Shown here: piece after piece, positions 14,440 through 23,157 of the stretch
How positions within the stretch are numbered: the stretch's first letter is position 1
Layout: each line of letters begins with the position of its first letter
DNA from: an uncultured Acetatifactor sp.
Lineage (GTDB): Bacteria > Bacillota > Clostridia > Lachnospirales > Lachnospiraceae
Length of the DNA stretch: 37,091 nt
Direction: 5' to 3'
Assembly: GCA_934394815.1 (NCBI GenBank)
Contig: CAKRRD010000033.1
Coordinates: forward strand, 1 to 37,091
Program-made: the position numbers and the translations under genes
The notes under the pieces: model-generated
The model's input: only the letters and a program-made list of their open reading frames with translations
Told to the model about the DNA's origin: nothing
The model's database searches: none

Positions 14440-15936
14440 ATGAATACATGGTTGGATACGCGAGAGAAAGTATTTGCATATATCAGAGAGCATCACATGC
14501 TGCAGGCCGGTGACCGTGTGGTGGCCGGTGTTTCCGGAGGGGCAGACTCGGTTTGCCTCTTATTTTTGTTGCTGGAATGGCAGAAGGAAGTGCCGATGGA
14601 TATTGCGGTGGTGCATGTGAATCACGGGATCCGTGCGGAAGCCGGGGAGGATGCCAGGTATGTGGAAGAACTCTGTGGAGACAGGGGAATTCCTTTTTTT
14701 CTGACGAGGGCGGATGTAAGGGACAGAGCCAGACGGGAGAAGCTCTCCGAAGAGGAGGCCGGCCGCAGGATCAGGTACGAAGCCTTTGACCGGGCGGCGA
14801 AGGAGTGGAAAGCCACGAAGATCGCAGTGGCCCATAACAGTAATGACCGCAGTGAGACTCAGTTGTTCCATCTGTTCCGGGGCAGCGGGATCCGGGGACT
14901 GGCCAGCATCCTGCCGGTGAGAGACCGGATCATACGGCCGATCCTGTGTCTGGAACGGGGGGAGATTGAGGAATTCCTGCGGCAGCGGGGAATTCCTTAC
15001 TGCAGGGATGCCACCAACGATGAGGATGACTACACGAGAAATCGTATCCGGCATCATATTCTGCCCTATGCAGAGCAGAATATTGTAAAAGGCTGCGTGG
15101 CGCATATGAATCAGACGGCGGAACTGCTGGCGGAGACGGAGGATTATCTGGAACACCAGACGGCAGAGGCTGCGGAGCAATGCATCCGGCGGACGGGCGG
15201 CGTACCGGGGAGAACAGCGCCGGCGACGGAACGGCAGGAGGCTGTGATCGGTATTTCGGTCGGAAGATTTCTGGAACTGCACCCGGTGATCCGCAAGCGT
15301 CTTTTGTATGAAACGGTGAAGCGGCTGTCGCCGGGGCAGAAGGACATTACCTACCGGCATATTCAGGAATTGCTTACGCTGTTCACCGATGAGGGCAATA
15401 GGCAGATCTGTCTCCCCTTCGGAATCCGGGGCAGAAGACAATATGAGGAAGTACTGCTGACGGTAGAAACGTCCGATGACAGCATCCCGGAAAAGAAATC
15501 TGGGCAGCCGGAACGGAAGATAGACATGCAGCTGCCGCCCGGACGTAAAAGTACGGTGGAATGCGAAGCCGGAGTGTTGGAATATTGCCTGTGGGAGCTG
15601 CCTTATGGCCTTGAAAAAAACCAGGAAGTTCCCACAAATCAGTATACGAAATGGTTTGATTATGATAAAATAAAAAAATGTCCGGTGATACGGACAAGGC
15701 AGACGGGCGACTATCTGACCATTGCAGATGGCAGAGGCGGAATGATCCATAAATCGTTAAAAAGCTATCTGGTCGATCAGAAGATCCCGAAGACGGAGCG
15801 TGACAGACTGCCGATCCTGGCAGAGGACGATCATGTATTGTGGGCCGTGGGATACCGTATCAGCGAATATTATAAAGTAACGGAGAATACAAAACGTATT
15901 TTAAAGGTACAATTAATAAGAAAGGAGTTCGCTTAA
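14440..15936 (+). CDS. tilS: tRNA(Ile)-lysidine synthetase TilS
   Basis: Converts C34 of tRNA-Ile(CAU) to lysidine using ATP, so that it reads AUA. The PP-loop ATP site is SGGADS at residues 32-37, followed by VVHVNHGIRAEAGEDA and HNSNDRSETQLFHLFRGSGIRGLASI. The C-terminal substrate-binding domain (~400-498) includes GDYLTIADGRGGMIHKSLKSYLVDQKIPKTERD. Length (498 aa) is normal for the long type. It lies 42 bp after spoIIE and just before hpt, the order conserved in Firmicutes. Its last codons carry the AGGAG nearest to hpt. Confidence 0.96.
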   Translation: MNTWLDTREKVFAYIREHHMLQAGDRVVAGVSGGADSVCLLFLLLEWQKEVPMDIAVVHVNHGIRAEAGEDARYVEELCGDRGIPFFLTRADVRDRARREKLSEEEAGRRIRYEAFDRAAKEWKATKIAVAHNSNDRSETQLFHLFRGSGIRGLASILPVRDRIIRPILCLERGEIEEFLRQRGIPYCRDATNDEDDYTRNRIRHHILPYAEQNIVKGCVAHMNQTAELLAETEDYLEHQTAEAAEQCIRRTGGVPGRTAPATERQEAVIGISVGRFLELHPVIRKRLLYETVKRLSPGQKDITYRHIQELLTLFTDEGNRQICLPFGIRGRRQYEEVLLTVETSDDSIPEKKSGQPERKIDMQLPPGRKSTVECEAGVLEYCLWELPYGLEKNQEVPTNQYTKWFDYDKIKKCPVIRTRQTGDYLTIADGRGGMIHKSLKSYLVDQKIPKTERDRLPILAEDDHVLWAVGYRISEYYKVTENTKRILKVQLIRKEFA

Positions 15937-15957
15937 ACAGCGAAGAGACAAAAGAAA
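15923..15957 (+). promoter_or_regulatory. Unusual hpt ribosome-binding region with hairpin
   Basis: The only strong SD, AGGAG (15923-15927), is 30 nt from the hpt ATG. Between them TTCGCT (15928-15933) can pair with AGCGAA (15939-15944), which would bring the SD close to the start. Otherwise only a weak GAAGAG lies near the ATG. Folding is inferred. Confidence 0.35.
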
Positions 15958-16482
15958 ATGGCAGAACATATCAGAGTACTGTTAACAGAAGAGGAAGTAG
16001 ACAAGAGAATCCAGGAGATCGGCGAGCAGATCAGCAGGGACTATGCAGGCAGGCAGGTACACCTTGTATGTGTGCTGAAGGGTGGCAGCTTTTTCATGTG
16101 TGAACTGGCAAAGCGTATCACCGTTCCCGTATCGTTGGATTTCATGTCCGTATCCAGCTACGGCAGTGATACCAAGTCCAGCGGTGTAGTCAAGATCGTG
16201 AAGGATCTGGATGAATCCCTGAAGGATAAGGAAGTTATCGTAGTAGAGGATATTGTAGACAGCGGAAGGACTTTAAGCTATCTGTTAGAGATGCTGAAGG
16301 ACAGAGGTCCTGCTTCCTTACGTCTGTGCACCCTGTTGGACAAACCTGAGAGAAGAGTTATTGATGTCCATGTGGATTATACCGGATTTAATATTCCCGA
16401 TGAGTTCGTAGTGGGCTATGGTCTGGATTATGATCAGAGATATCGTAATCTGCCTTACATTGGTGTGGTAGAATTCGATTAA
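15958..16482 (+). CDS. hpt: Hypoxanthine phosphoribosyltransferase
   Basis: Purine salvage enzyme (174 aa): joins hypoxanthine or guanine to PRPP, giving IMP or GMP. The PRPP-binding signature EVIVVEDIVDSGRTLSYLLEML is intact, as are the N-terminal VCVLKGGSFFMCELAKR and the base-binding region PDEFVVGYGLDYDQRYRNLPYIG. Length is standard. It lies 21 bp after tilS and 24 bp before ftsH, an arrangement conserved across Firmicutes. Confidence 0.96.
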   Translation: MAEHIRVLLTEEEVDKRIQEIGEQISRDYAGRQVHLVCVLKGGSFFMCELAKRITVPVSLDFMSVSSYGSDTKSSGVVKIVKDLDESLKDKEVIVVEDIVDSGRTLSYLLEMLKDRGPASLRLCTLLDKPERRVIDVHVDYTGFNIPDEFVVGYGLDYDQRYRNLPYIGVVEFD

Positions 16483-16506
16483 GCGATACAAAGATGCAGG
16501 AGGCCC

Positions 16507-18315
16507 GTGAAGTTGAAACAAAACGGCAAAACAATCAATTCATATTTTATATTTATTATACTTCTGATCATGGTGATCTTCGGTCTCAACATGTTGAACA
16601 ACCGGGAGGATGAATACACCAAGGCGGAATTTATTGCGGATCTGGATGCAGGCAATGTATCGGAGATTGAGATACAGCCCAACGGAGAGGCACCTACCGG
16701 TTATCTGGAGATCCAGATGAAGAACGGTGTGAGCCATAAGCTGTATGCAACGGATGTCACGGAACTGGAGACACTGGTCCGGGAGTATGGATTTGACCCG
16801 ATGGTCAATGACATTCAGAGAGAGAACTGGTTCCTGGCTTATATGCTGCCGATGCTGGTTGTACTGGCAGTGGGTGTGTTCCTGTTCATGATGATGAATG
16901 CCCAGCAGGCAGGCGGCGGGAACGGCAAGATGATGAACTTCGGCAAGAGCCGTGCCAGGATGACCCAGGGTGACAAGAGCGTCACATTTGCACAGGTAGC
17001 CGGACTGAAAGAAGAAAAAGAGGAACTGGAGGAAATCGTGGATTTCCTGAAGGAGCCGGGAAAATATACCGGTGTCGGTGCCAGAATTCCGAAGGGTGTC
17101 CTGTTGGAGGGTCCTCCCGGAACCGGTAAGACTTTATTGGCGAAGGCGGTAGCAGGCGAGGCCGGGGTTCCTTTCTTCAGTATCTCCGGATCGGATTTCG
17201 TGGAGATGTTCGTCGGTGTCGGAGCATCCCGTGTACGAGACCTGTTTGAAGAGGCGAAGCACAATGCACCCTGTATCGTATTCATTGATGAGATTGATGC
17301 GGTGGCAAGACGCCGTGGTACCGGTATGGGTGGCGGACACGATGAGAGAGAGCAGACGCTGAACCAGCTGCTGGTAGAGATGGACGGTTTCGGCGTCAAT
17401 GAGGGTATTATCGTCATGGCAGCCACGAACCGTGTGGATATTCTGGATCCCGCAATCCTGCGTCCCGGTCGTTTTGACCGTAAGGTGGCGGTGGGAACTC
17501 CTGACGTCGGCGGCAGAGAGGAGATCCTGAAAGTACACGCGAAGAACAAACCTCTGGGAGATGACGTGAATCTGCAGCAGATTGCGCAGACCACCGCAGG
17601 CTTCACCGGAGCGGATCTGGAGAATCTGCTGAATGAGGCGGCCATTATTGCGGCGAAGGAGAACCGCTCCTTTATCGCACAGAAGGATATTAAGAGAGCA
17701 TTTATCAAAGTGGGAATCGGTGCGGAGAAAAAGAGCCGCATTATCTCCGATAAGGAGAAGAAGATCACGGCATATCACGAAGCAGGCCATGCGATCCTGT
17801 TCCATGTGCTGCCGGATGTGGGACCGGTCTATACGGTGTCCATTATTCCTACCGGAGTTGGAGCAGCCGGTTATACCATGCCTCTGCCGGAAAAGGATGA
17901 AATGTTCGCCACCAAGAGCCGTATGCTCCAGGATATCATGGTATCTCTGGGTGGACGGATCGCAGAGGAGATCATCTTCGGCGATATCACCACAGGTGCT
18001 TCCAGTGATATCAAGAAAGCCACCAAGACGGCCCGCCGTATGGTGACCCGTTACGGAATGTCCGATCATATCGGCGTGATCTGCTACGATGACGACGATG
18101 ATGAAGTCTTTATCGGAAAAGATCTGGCCCATGCCAAAGCCCACAGTGAGGAGATTTCCGGAGAGATCGACAAGGAAGTCAAGAACATCATTGATGATTG
18201 CTATACCAAGGCCAAGGATATTATTTTACAGCATGAAGATGTATTGCACAGTTGTGCACAGCTTCTGTTAGAGAAAGAGAAGATCACCAGAGAAGAGTTC
18301 GAGGGTCTTTTCTGA
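16507..18315 (+). CDS. ftsH: ATP-dependent zinc metalloprotease FtsH
   Basis: Membrane-bound AAA+ protease, 602 aa, degrading membrane and regulatory proteins. Two membrane helices (~13-30 and ~102-124) flank an extracytoplasmic domain. The AAA module has Walker A GPPGTGKT (202-209), Walker B IVFIDEID and second-region RPGRFDRK. The zinc protease site is HEAGH (424-428). The start is ambiguous: AGGAGG (16498-16503) lies only 3 nt before the GTG at 16507 but 9 nt before the in-frame TTG at 16513, so the protein may begin two residues later. Last gene of the tilS-hpt-ftsH run. Very confident in function. Confidence 0.97.
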   Translation: MKLKQNGKTINSYFIFIILLIMVIFGLNMLNNREDEYTKAEFIADLDAGNVSEIEIQPNGEAPTGYLEIQMKNGVSHKLYATDVTELETLVREYGFDPMVNDIQRENWFLAYMLPMLVVLAVGVFLFMMMNAQQAGGGNGKMMNFGKSRARMTQGDKSVTFAQVAGLKEEKEELEEIVDFLKEPGKYTGVGARIPKGVLLEGPPGTGKTLLAKAVAGEAGVPFFSISGSDFVEMFVGVGASRVRDLFEEAKHNAPCIVFIDEIDAVARRRGTGMGGGHDEREQTLNQLLVEMDGFGVNEGIIVMAATNRVDILDPAILRPGRFDRKVAVGTPDVGGREEILKVHAKNKPLGDDVNLQQIAQTTAGFTGADLENLLNEAAIIAAKENRSFIAQKDIKRAFIKVGIGAEKKSRIISDKEKKITAYHEAGHAILFHVLPDVGPVYTVSIIPTGVGAAGYTMPLPEKDEMFATKSRMLQDIMVSLGGRIAEEIIFGDITTGASSDIKKATKTARRMVTRYGMSDHIGVICYDDDDDEVFIGKDLAHAKAHSEEISGEIDKEVKNIIDDCYTKAKDIILQHEDVLHSCAQLLLEKEKITREEFEGLF

Positions 18316-18480
18316 TAATCGGACGGCATGGGAAAAGGTTTTCGCGGGAGCTTCAGGGAATTGGTAGTATTGTACAAACTGATTTTGTGAAAAATACACA
18401 AAAACACATATACACTTTTGTAATATTTGTGAATTTTGAGAATAGTCAAAAATAGTGGTGCATGCTATTATAATACTCGT

Positions 18481-18575
18481 AACCCCCCCAATACATTATA
18501 TAGTTTTTTGCTATACCCCATAAGAAAGAAATACCTTCTCTAAAAAGGGCAGTCCTCCCAAGACTGTCCTTTTTA
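18481..18575 (+). ncRNA. Candidate C-rich small regulatory RNA
   Basis: A likely -10 (TATAAT at 18469-18474, preceded by TGC) would start transcription near 18481; a strong terminator ends at ~18575, giving ~95 nt. The RNA would have a run of seven C (18483-18489), a hairpin TATAG/CTATA (18499-18515), ACCCCA just after it, and CTCCC in the terminator loop (18555-18559). Unpaired C-rich, anti-Shine-Dalgarno stretches are typical of Firmicutes regulatory RNAs such as RsaE and FsrA. No -35 is obvious. It might instead be only the distal ftsH terminator region. Confidence 0.4.
18543..18575 (+). terminator. Strong Rho-independent terminator downstream of ftsH
   Basis: AAAAGGGCAGTC (18543-18554) pairs with GACTGTCCTTTT (18562-18573), 12 pairs with one G-U and a 7-nt loop CTCCCAA, followed by T. 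Flanking A and T runs could make it work on both strands. Confidence 0.93.
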
Positions 18576-18609
18576 CTGTCTAAAAATCGCTGAATAAAGA
18601 GGCGGGCAG

Positions 18610-18638
18610 TTGTCAGATGTAAGGAAAAAGGGTATAAT
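18610..18638 (+). promoter_or_regulatory. Vegetative promoter of the GH13 gene
   Basis: TTGTCA (18610-18615), 17 bp, TATAAT (18633-18638). Transcription from ~18645 leaves a ~117-nt leader before the start at 18762. Confidence 0.8.
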
Positions 18639-18761
18639 AAATAGAGCTTTTGAGCTTGGGACATGTCACACTGCCGGAGCGCACAAGACAACAAAGCACT
18701 TTGGCAGAAGCAGTGTCATAATATAGATAGTAAGACATTAGTCTCAGAAAGGGTAGATACT

Positions 18762-20864
18762 ATGGATCTGGAGCTATTACGTCGAACAGAATATAATCAG
18801 CAATACATTGCAGCCATGAGACCCGTATTTAACAGGAGAGCACTTTTCACGGATACCAGCGCGGAATATGTGATCCCGGAAGAGCCGGAGCCGTTTTCCG
18901 AGGTGACGATCCGTTTCCGGACGGCCAGAAATAACGTAGACAGAGTATTTCTGGTAAGCGGCGGACAGAAGCATCTCATGGTGCGTGTGGAGAGCAATAA
19001 TGATTTTGACTACTACGCTTATGTAATGCGTCTGGATGATCAGAAAGTATCTTATTATTTTGAGGTGCAGACCGGCAGGATCTCAGGCATCTTCGATATG
19101 AGAGGACTGGTGCAGGAAGTCAACGAATATTATGATTTCATTATCATTCCCGGTTTCCACACCCCCGACTGGGCCAAGGGAGCGGTCATGTACCAGATCT
19201 ATACAGATCGTTTCTGCAACGGAGATCCTTCCAACGACGTGCTGACCAATGAATATTGCTATATCGGAGAGCCGGTACATCGTGTGGAAGACTGGGGACG
19301 TTACCCCGCACAGATGGACGTCCGTGAGTTCTACGGCGGAGATCTGCAGGGGGTATTGGACAAGATGGACTATCTGCAGGATCTGGGAGTAGAGGTGATC
19401 TATTTTAATCCTCTGTTTGTCTCCCCGTCCAATCACAAATACGATATTCAGGACTATGATTATATTGATCCCCATATTGGAAAGATCGTCAGCGATGAAG
19501 GGGAGCTGCTTCCGGACGGGCAGCGGGAGAACCGTTTTGCCTCCCGCTACATTGATCGTGTGACCAACAAGGCGAATCTGGAAGCCAGCAATGAACTGTT
19601 TGCCCAGGTGGTGGCAGAGGCACACCGCAGGGGCATGAGAGTCATTCTGGACGGTGTGTTCAACCATTGTGGTTCCTTCAATAAATGGATGGACAGAGAG
19701 CGCATCTATGAGAATGCGGAAGGGTACGACAAGGGTGCCTATGTCAGCGCAGACAGCCCTTACCGGAGCTATTTTGATTTCCACAATCAGGCGGCATGGC
19801 CCTATAACAATTCCTATGACGGATGGTGGGGACATGATACCCTGCCGAAGCTGAATTACGAGGGTTCCCGGGAACTGATGGACTATGTCCTTCATGTGGC
19901 GAAAAAATGGGTATCCGCTCCTTATAATGTAGACGGCTGGAGACTGGATGTGGCGGCGGATCTGGGCCACAGTCAGGAATTCAACCATCATTTCTGGCAG
20001 GAATTCCGGAAAGCGGTAAAAGAGGCCAATCCGGAAGCCATTATTTTGGCGGAGCATTACGGCAATACCAGAGACTGGTTACAGGGCAATGAATGGGATA
20101 CCGTTATGAACTACGATGCATTCATGGAGCCTGTGACCTGGTTTTTGACCGGTATGGAAAAACACAGCGATGACTACCGGGAGGATCTGCTGGGCAACTC
20201 CGAGAGCTTCTGGGGAGCCATGCGGCACCATACCTCCAGCTTTTCCATGCCCAGCTGGCAGGTGGCCATGAATGAACTGTCCAACCACGACCATTCCCGT
20301 TTCCTGACGAGAACGAATCATAAGGTGGGACGTACCAATACATTGGGTCCGCAGGCTGCGGAACAGGGCATCAACAAGGCCGTCTTCCGGGAAGGCGTTG
20401 TGATCCAGATGACCTGGACGGGGGCGCCCACGATCTATTACGGAGACGAGGCCGGTGTCTGTGGATTCACGGATCCCGACAACCGCAGAACTTATCCCTG
20501 GGGACATGAGGATCAGGTGCTTCTGGCATTCCATAAGGACATTATCCGCCTGCGCCGGGAGAATGAGGAACTGCGAACCGGTTCCCTGAAAATGCTGGAG
20601 AACGACTATAATTTTATCTCCTACGGACGTTTTAACCGCAAGGGACAGTGTGCGATCCTGATCAACAATAATTATCATCCCATCACCAAGGAGATCCATG
20701 TGTGGGAGATTGGCGCTCCCAAGACCGGTAAAATGAAAGTGATCTTACAGTCCAGGGATGACGGATATTGCATGGAAGGTGCGGAGTATGAGATCAAGGC
20801 AGGCAAGATCCTGATCGAGATGCCCCAGACCTCTGCGACGATCCTGAAATATGTAGAAGAGTAA
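18762..20864 (+). CDS. GH13 alpha-amylase-family glycoside hydrolase (neopullulanase/cyclomaltodextrinase-like)
   Basis: Cytoplasmic alpha-glucan hydrolase, 700 aa, probably acting on imported maltodextrins; no signal peptide. Residues ~1-130 look like a CBM34-type N-terminal domain (FSEVTIRFRTARNNVDRVFLV). The GH13 barrel begins at GAVMYQIYTDRFCNGDP (~139) and contains VILDGVFNHCG (~293), GWRLDVAAD (nucleophile D396), ILAEHYG (acid/base E431) and NHDHSRF (D510). A C-terminal beta domain follows. I chose the ATG at 18762 because AGAAAGGG lies 8 nt upstream; an in-frame ATG at 18663 has no such site and adds unrelated sequence. Exact bond specificity cannot be read. Confidence 0.93.
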   Translation: MDLELLRRTEYNQQYIAAMRPVFNRRALFTDTSAEYVIPEEPEPFSEVTIRFRTARNNVDRVFLVSGGQKHLMVRVESNNDFDYYAYVMRLDDQKVSYYFEVQTGRISGIFDMRGLVQEVNEYYDFIIIPGFHTPDWAKGAVMYQIYTDRFCNGDPSNDVLTNEYCYIGEPVHRVEDWGRYPAQMDVREFYGGDLQGVLDKMDYLQDLGVEVIYFNPLFVSPSNHKYDIQDYDYIDPHIGKIVSDEGELLPDGQRENRFASRYIDRVTNKANLEASNELFAQVVAEAHRRGMRVILDGVFNHCGSFNKWMDRERIYENAEGYDKGAYVSADSPYRSYFDFHNQAAWPYNNSYDGWWGHDTLPKLNYEGSRELMDYVLHVAKKWVSAPYNVDGWRLDVAADLGHSQEFNHHFWQEFRKAVKEANPEAIILAEHYGNTRDWLQGNEWDTVMNYDAFMEPVTWFLTGMEKHSDDYREDLLGNSESFWGAMRHHTSSFSMPSWQVAMNELSNHDHSRFLTRTNHKVGRTNTLGPQAAEQGINKAVFREGVVIQMTWTGAPTIYYGDEAGVCGFTDPDNRRTYPWGHEDQVLLAFHKDIIRLRRENEELRTGSLKMLENDYNFISYGRFNRKGQCAILINNNYHPITKEIHVWEIGAPKTGKMKVILQSRDDGYCMEGAEYEIKAGKILIEMPQTSATILKYVEE

Positions 20865-20900
20865 TCAGTTTGAAAATACGAAAGACAGAGAGGCTATTCG

Positions 20901-22760
20901 ATGTTCACCATCATTATTACCCTGCTGTTGCCGCTGGTATCCATTGGGATCTGGCGGCAATATCTTTTAAAAAATAACGGAAAGAGCCTGCAGACAGTGG
21001 CAGACAGAAGGGGAGAATATGTTCTTCGCTATGTTACCTGCCTGCTCTGTATGCTGGTCATACCATGGATCCTGTTGTCACTGACCAGCAGTGACGGTAA
21101 TACTATTTTCCGGAAACTGTTGGAATCCGGAGAATATGCGGCGAAAGTCCTATGTTTGGAAATCAGCATGATGCTGGTCCATACCATTGCAGAATTATTC
21201 GTGGAAGAGGCGAAGGCCGGAAAACATGAGAAGATCCGGAGCGTTCTGGATAGAATTGCCGACAGCGGGGCATGGAGCGTTTTTCGTAAATACATAGGGC
21301 CGGCAGTGGTGCTGGCGTTGACGATACTGGTGGTATGCCTGAATTTCAGTATGATGTCCGACCGTGTGCTGTGGGGCGACGAGGCCTTTTCGGCAAATAC
21401 GGCACATAAGGATGTGGGCGGTATTTTACAGGTGTTGTATTATTGGGACAATCACCCGCCGCTGTTTTATTACTGGCTGAAATTATTCGGAACCCTGTTC
21501 GGATATAAGGTTCCGGTGTTCCACCTGGCGTCTCTGGTGCCTTTTTTGATCGGTATTGTGTTGGCGTTGACGGTCGTGAGGAAACATTTTGGCATGCTTC
21601 CGGCTGCCTTTTTCGTGATGGTCTCCGGATTGGGACAGGCCTGTCTGGAGTATAATCTGGAAGTCCGTATGTATGCGCTGGCCTTTTTAGGTGTGATGGG
21701 CTGTTTCTACTGTGCTTACCGGGTCATTGCCGATGGCAGCAGGAAGACCTGGGCCGGTATGGTGCTGTGGGCACTGGCAGCGGCCTATTCCCATTATTAT
21801 GCACTGGTAGCTGTGGGTATTATGCTGTTTTTCACCGGAGTGGCCGTATGGATCAAATATCGCGGTAAGACATGGAAAAAGGGTGTTCTGGCCATCGTGG
21901 CATTTTTGATCGGCTATGCGCCTTGGCTGTATTTCTTCTACGCGGGATTAAAAAATGTCAGCAGAGGCTGGTGGATGACGGAGATCCTGGGTCTGGATCA
22001 GAGCCTTGAGATCGTTATGGGCGGCAGACGGATGAACGGAATCGTGTTTCCATTAGTGATCCTGTTTTTACTGGTGATGCTGGTGGCGGATTCTTCTGTA
22101 TTTTCCGTGGAAAAAGACAGTGTACATCTGCAGAAGCCTTCTGTGAAAAACTGGTCCGACAAGACTTATGCCATGGCGGTGGGAGCCTGCACGATCCTTG
22201 GAACTTTGGCATTTGCCTATTTACTGAGTGTTGTGATGGCACCGATGCTGACCCAGAGATATCTGTATCCCCTGAGTGCGGTGGCTATTGTTATGCTGGT
22301 GGTGGGCAGCAGCCGTGTACTGGAACTGACTGCGGAACTGGAGCAACACGCCTGGAAGGGAATGGAGTTCCTGACAAGGCTGATTCTGATATTGCTGCTG
22401 GCAGTGCTGTTTGGCCTGGGAATTCAGAATTATCGGGAATGCTATGACAGCTATGAGCAGCAGAAGGTAGAGACCGACAAGACACTGGATCTGATCGGAA
22501 TGCCTGACGAAGATATGAAGATGGTTACCAACGGCGTAAAACATCTGGGTTGGACCGTGCTGTACTATTATTATCCGGATAATGAGATCGTAAACGGCGA
22601 CTACAGACAGGCAGAAGCGGACAGATTCTGGTATTTCACCCCCGGTGAACTGGGCGCGGATGCGGTCACGGAATTGCGGCAGAAAGGCTATCAGGTAACG
22701 GATTATGGACTGATGCAGCTGGCGCAGTATCCGTTCTATTTATATTATATTGCAAAATAA
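20901..22760 (+). CDS. GT39-like polytopic membrane glycosyltransferase
   Basis: GT-C-fold membrane protein of 619 aa with roughly a dozen hydrophobic helices. The first extracytoplasmic loop carries LWGDEAFSANTAHKD (~158) and further on YYWDNHPPLFYYWLKL (~179), the acidic and D-N-H-P-P motifs of the ArnT/PMT-like GT39 group, which transfer sugars from polyprenyl-phosphate donors outside the cell. The last ~90 residues form a soluble domain. It starts 36 bp after the GH13 gene, with GAGAGG before the ATG, and is probably on the same transcript, though no functional link is evident. Acceptor and sugar are unknown. Confidence 0.85.
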   Translation: MFTIIITLLLPLVSIGIWRQYLLKNNGKSLQTVADRRGEYVLRYVTCLLCMLVIPWILLSLTSSDGNTIFRKLLESGEYAAKVLCLEISMMLVHTIAELFVEEAKAGKHEKIRSVLDRIADSGAWSVFRKYIGPAVVLALTILVVCLNFSMMSDRVLWGDEAFSANTAHKDVGGILQVLYYWDNHPPLFYYWLKLFGTLFGYKVPVFHLASLVPFLIGIVLALTVVRKHFGMLPAAFFVMVSGLGQACLEYNLEVRMYALAFLGVMGCFYCAYRVIADGSRKTWAGMVLWALAAAYSHYYALVAVGIMLFFTGVAVWIKYRGKTWKKGVLAIVAFLIGYAPWLYFFYAGLKNVSRGWWMTEILGLDQSLEIVMGGRRMNGIVFPLVILFLLVMLVADSSVFSVEKDSVHLQKPSVKNWSDKTYAMAVGACTILGTLAFAYLLSVVMAPMLTQRYLYPLSAVAIVMLVVGSSRVLELTAELEQHAWKGMEFLTRLILILLLAVLFGLGIQNYRECYDSYEQQKVETDKTLDLIGMPDEDMKMVTNGVKHLGWTVLYYYYPDNEIVNGDYRQAEADRFWYFTPGELGADAVTELRQKGYQVTDYGLMQLAQYPFYLYYIAK

Positions 22761-22771
22761 CAAAAAATATC

Positions 22772-22800
22772 TTGCAATTTGTGTGAACATATGCTACAAT
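22772..22800 (+). promoter_or_regulatory. Promoter of the tRNA-Tyr/tRNA-Leu unit
   Basis: TTGCAA (22772-22777), 17 bp, TACAAT (22795-22800) with TGC directly before the -10, so also an extended -10. It ends 30 bp before tRNA-Tyr. Confidence 0.8.
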
Positions 22801-22830
22801 TTCACATTGTTAAGGCACTTCGCCTGACAT

Positions 22831-22912
22831 GGATGGATTCCCGAGTGGCCAAAGGGGACAGACTGTAAATCTGCTGCAATTTGCTTCGGTGGTTCGAATC
22901 CACCTCCATCCA
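22831..22912 (+). tRNA. tRNA-Tyr (anticodon GTA)
   Basis: Acceptor GGATGGA (22831-22837) pairs with TCCATCC (22905-22911), discriminator A. The anticodon loop reads CTGTAAA, giving GTA. The long variable arm fits class II tRNA-Tyr, and the T arm is GGTGGTTCGAATCCACC. The 3' CCA is not encoded. Confidence 0.96.
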
Positions 22913-22944
22913 TTCGCGCATTTATATAAATGTGTGATGCGTCC

Positions 22945-23028
22945 GCTGGTGTGGCGGAATAGGCAGACGCAAGGGACTTAAAATCCCTCGGGGGCAACTC
23001 CGTGCCGGTTCAAGTCCGGCCACCAGCA
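22945..23028 (+). tRNA. tRNA-Leu (anticodon TAA)
   Basis: Acceptor GCTGGTG (22945-22951) pairs with CACCAGC (23021-23027), discriminator A. The anticodon stem-loop GGGACTTAAAATCCC gives TAA. The long variable arm and T arm GCCGGTTCAAGTCCGGC are as expected for tRNA-Leu. No encoded CCA. Confidence 0.96.
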
Positions 23029-23041
23029 TACTTAATTAGTG

Positions 23042-23081
23042 AGAGGAACACGGTAGAAATGCCGTGTTCCTCTTATTTTTA
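23042..23081 (+). terminator. Rho-independent terminator of the tRNA unit
   Basis: AGAGGAACACGG (23042-23053) pairs perfectly with CCGTGTTCCTCT (23062-23073) and is followed by TATTTTTATT. Confidence 0.95.
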
Positions 23082-23110
23082 TTGTGAAGAAGAAAAGACA
23101 GGGATATAAT
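23082..23110 (+). promoter_or_regulatory. Promoter of the 222-aa unknown gene
   Basis: TTGTGA (23082-23087), 17 bp, TATAAT (23105-23110), immediately behind the tRNA terminator. Confidence 0.65.
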
Positions 23111-23157
23111 TGTATACAAACAACAATAATATATTTTCAAGTCGAAGGGGTGACAAT

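Larger units (their letters stand above)
18316..18761. other. Intergenic region between ftsH and GH13 gene
   Basis: The gap holds no convincing protein gene. It contains a candidate promoter (TGCTATTATAAT, 18463-18474), a C-rich segment, a strong terminator (18543-18575) that together may form a small RNA, then the GH13 promoter at 18610-18638 and a ~117-nt leader with a possible stem ACACTGC/GCAGTGT (18668-18674 with 18710-18716). Confidence 0.6.

Noticed and set aside
14560..15750. 396-codon minus-strand open frame opposite tilS
   Set aside because: Shadow of a well-supported gene; composition is His/Arg/Pro/Phe-rich without motifs.
17134..18144. 336-codon minus-strand open frame opposite ftsH
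   Set aside because: Shadow frame across the highly conserved AAA and protease domains of ftsH.
18663..18761. N-terminal extension of the GH13 enzyme from an earlier ATG
   Set aside because: No ribosome-binding site at 18663, and the extra 33 residues do not resemble the family; the SD-supported ATG at 18762 gives a normal start.
22794..22997. Minus-strand 67-codon frame containing GGGFEPPKQIAADLQSV
   Set aside because: Antisense of tRNA-Tyr and part of tRNA-Leu; same kind of artefact.
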